Position numbers and translations under genes: made by a program. Shown here piece by piece: positions 63,385 to 64,000 of a stretch of DNA of 64,000 nt. The stretch lies in contig JADCRZ010000015.1 in NCBI GenBank assembly GCA_015069695.1, positions 62,001 to 126,000 on the forward strand, written 5' to 3'. The DNA is from Williamsia sp. GTDB lineage: Bacteria; Bacteroidota; Bacteroidia; Chitinophagales; Chitinophagaceae. The notes below the pieces were generated by a model. The model made no database searches. It was not told the origin of the DNA and saw only the letters and a list, made by a program, of their open reading frames with translations. The stretch's first letter is position 1; every line of letters begins with the position of its first letter.

Positions 63385-64000
63385 ATGAAAAGGTCTGTTG
63401 TACTGCTATCAGCTTTCTTTCCCATGCTATTGTCCGCCCAGCGGCTGCACCTGAATTTATTTGGTGGTTTTTCCAATTACCTCGGCGACCTGCAGGAAAA
63501 ATCTGTTACCCTCGATCAATCGCGTCACGCATGGGGAGCAGGTATCTCCTACGACATCAACCGCCACCTGGCCTTGCGCGCCGGCTTTGCCTGGGGCAAG
63601 ATCGGTGCCGATGACAAATCCAACACTTCTCCTGCACTGCAAGCGCGCAACCTCAGCTTTCAATCCACTGTCAAAGAAGTCCACCTGGTGGCTGAGTACA
63701 GCTTCCTTGATCTCCGCTATCACAAGCTGACTCCCTATGTATTTGGCGGATTGGCCCTTTACCATTTCAATCCTTATACTTATGACACACTGGGCGCTAA
63801 AATCTTTCTGCAACCCCTGGGTACAGAAGGTCAGGGACTGGCCGGGTACCCGGACCGGAAAACATACAAGCTGACCCAGTTTGCGCTTCCCATGGGTGCG
63901 GGCCTGCGGCTGCGGCTGTACGATAACATCACCCTCTCTTACGAGCTGGGCCTCCGCAAGCTGTTTACCGACTACCTCGATGATGTCAGCAGCACCTATG
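63385..64000 (+). CDS. DUF6089/PorG-like outer-membrane barrel protein (partial, C-terminus beyond window)
   Basis: The window holds the first about 205 codons from ATG 63385. Signal peptide MKRSVVLLSAFFPMLLSAQ, then LHLNLFGGFSNYLGDLQEK, a glycine-rich opening strand typical of DUF6089 proteins, which are related to PorG of the type IX secretion system. Further strands: HAWGAGISYDINRHLALRAGFAWG, YSFLDLRYHKLTPYVFGGLALYHFNPYTY and GAGLRLRLYDNITLSYELGLRKLFTDYLDDVS, the family's ending motif. Whether it acts in type IX secretion cannot be decided here. Confidence 0.85.
   Translation, partial: MKRSVVLLSAFFPMLLSAQRLHLNLFGGFSNYLGDLQEKSVTLDQSRHAWGAGISYDINRHLALRAGFAWGKIGADDKSNTSPALQARNLSFQSTVKEVHLVAEYSFLDLRYHKLTPYVFGGLALYHFNPYTYDTLGAKIFLQPLGTEGQGLAGYPDRKTYKLTQFALPMGAGLRLRLYDNITLSYELGLRKLFTDYLDDVSSTY

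Noticed and set aside
1-64000. CRISPR array, prophage or integrative element
   Set aside because: No regularly spaced repeats, cas, integrase, transposase or phage structural genes found on reading both strands.

Overview
The window looks like chromosome of a Bacteroidota member, most likely family Chitinophagaceae. Evidence: a SusC/SusD pair, a DUF3823 lipoprotein, a DUF6089 outer-membrane protein, Bacteroidota-type promoters (TTTG about 19-21 nt before TAnnTTTG) and almost no purine-rich ribosome binding sites. Coding density is high. I see no rRNA, CRISPR array, transposase, integrase or prophage gene. The one RNA gene is a tRNA-Pro(CGG).

Layout. 1-10.2 kb (+): the tail of a small membrane protein (possibly HD/DUF5706), polyphosphate kinase, an SdiA-regulated-type lipoprotein, a three-part surface protein (metallophosphoesterase, kinase-like middle, outer-membrane barrel), a large GAF-like cytosolic protein and a tandem universal stress protein. 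The theme is phosphate and stress. 10.4-16.6 kb (-): a porin-like barrel, an AraC regulator, a YdeI-type protein, a flavin/2Fe-2S reductase and an OmpR-type two-component system. 16.7-22.5 kb: a tandem spondin-domain lipoprotein and two small genes (+), then a ClC transporter and an LtaS-like membrane phosphotransferase (-). 22.7-30.7 kb: a second two-component system converging on a heavy-metal RND efflux operon whose pump is fused to its own TolC-like outer-membrane factor.

31-39 kb is accessory: a small barrel, a VOC protein, a haem c lipoprotein, an overlapping orphan pair (unknown gene plus SUKH-type immunity-like gene), a large MscS channel and an unrecognised 728-residue protein. 39-53.3 kb is a polysaccharide utilisation locus (PUL): SusC, SusD, DUF3823 lipoprotein, GH43 enzyme, tandem beta-helix enzyme and a membrane-spanning regulator. 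The regulator has LamG-like and Kelch-like domains outside and a SARP-type DNA-binding domain inside. A divergent amidohydrolase/decarboxylase-like gene shares the upstream control region. Glycan fragments caught by SusD and imported by SusC would be cut by the two enzymes, and the regulator is the natural candidate for sensing the glycan directly.

53.4-64 kb: a DoxX protein with a cysteine-rich tail, a small membrane protein under a palindrome-covered promoter, an SDR epimerase, a TetR/MFS drug-efflux operon with a clear operator, a TPR protein, small lipoproteins and hypotheticals, the tRNA-Pro, a Crp/Fnr regulator and the start of a DUF6089 protein.

The most interesting leads are the LamG-Kelch-TM-SARP regulator with its 11-bp-phased heptamer repeats, the surface protein that seems to join a phosphatase, a FAM20/CotH-like kinase core and a barrel, the nested dyad upstream of susC, and the promoter at 54.6 kb in which two identical palindromes cover the -33 and -7 boxes.
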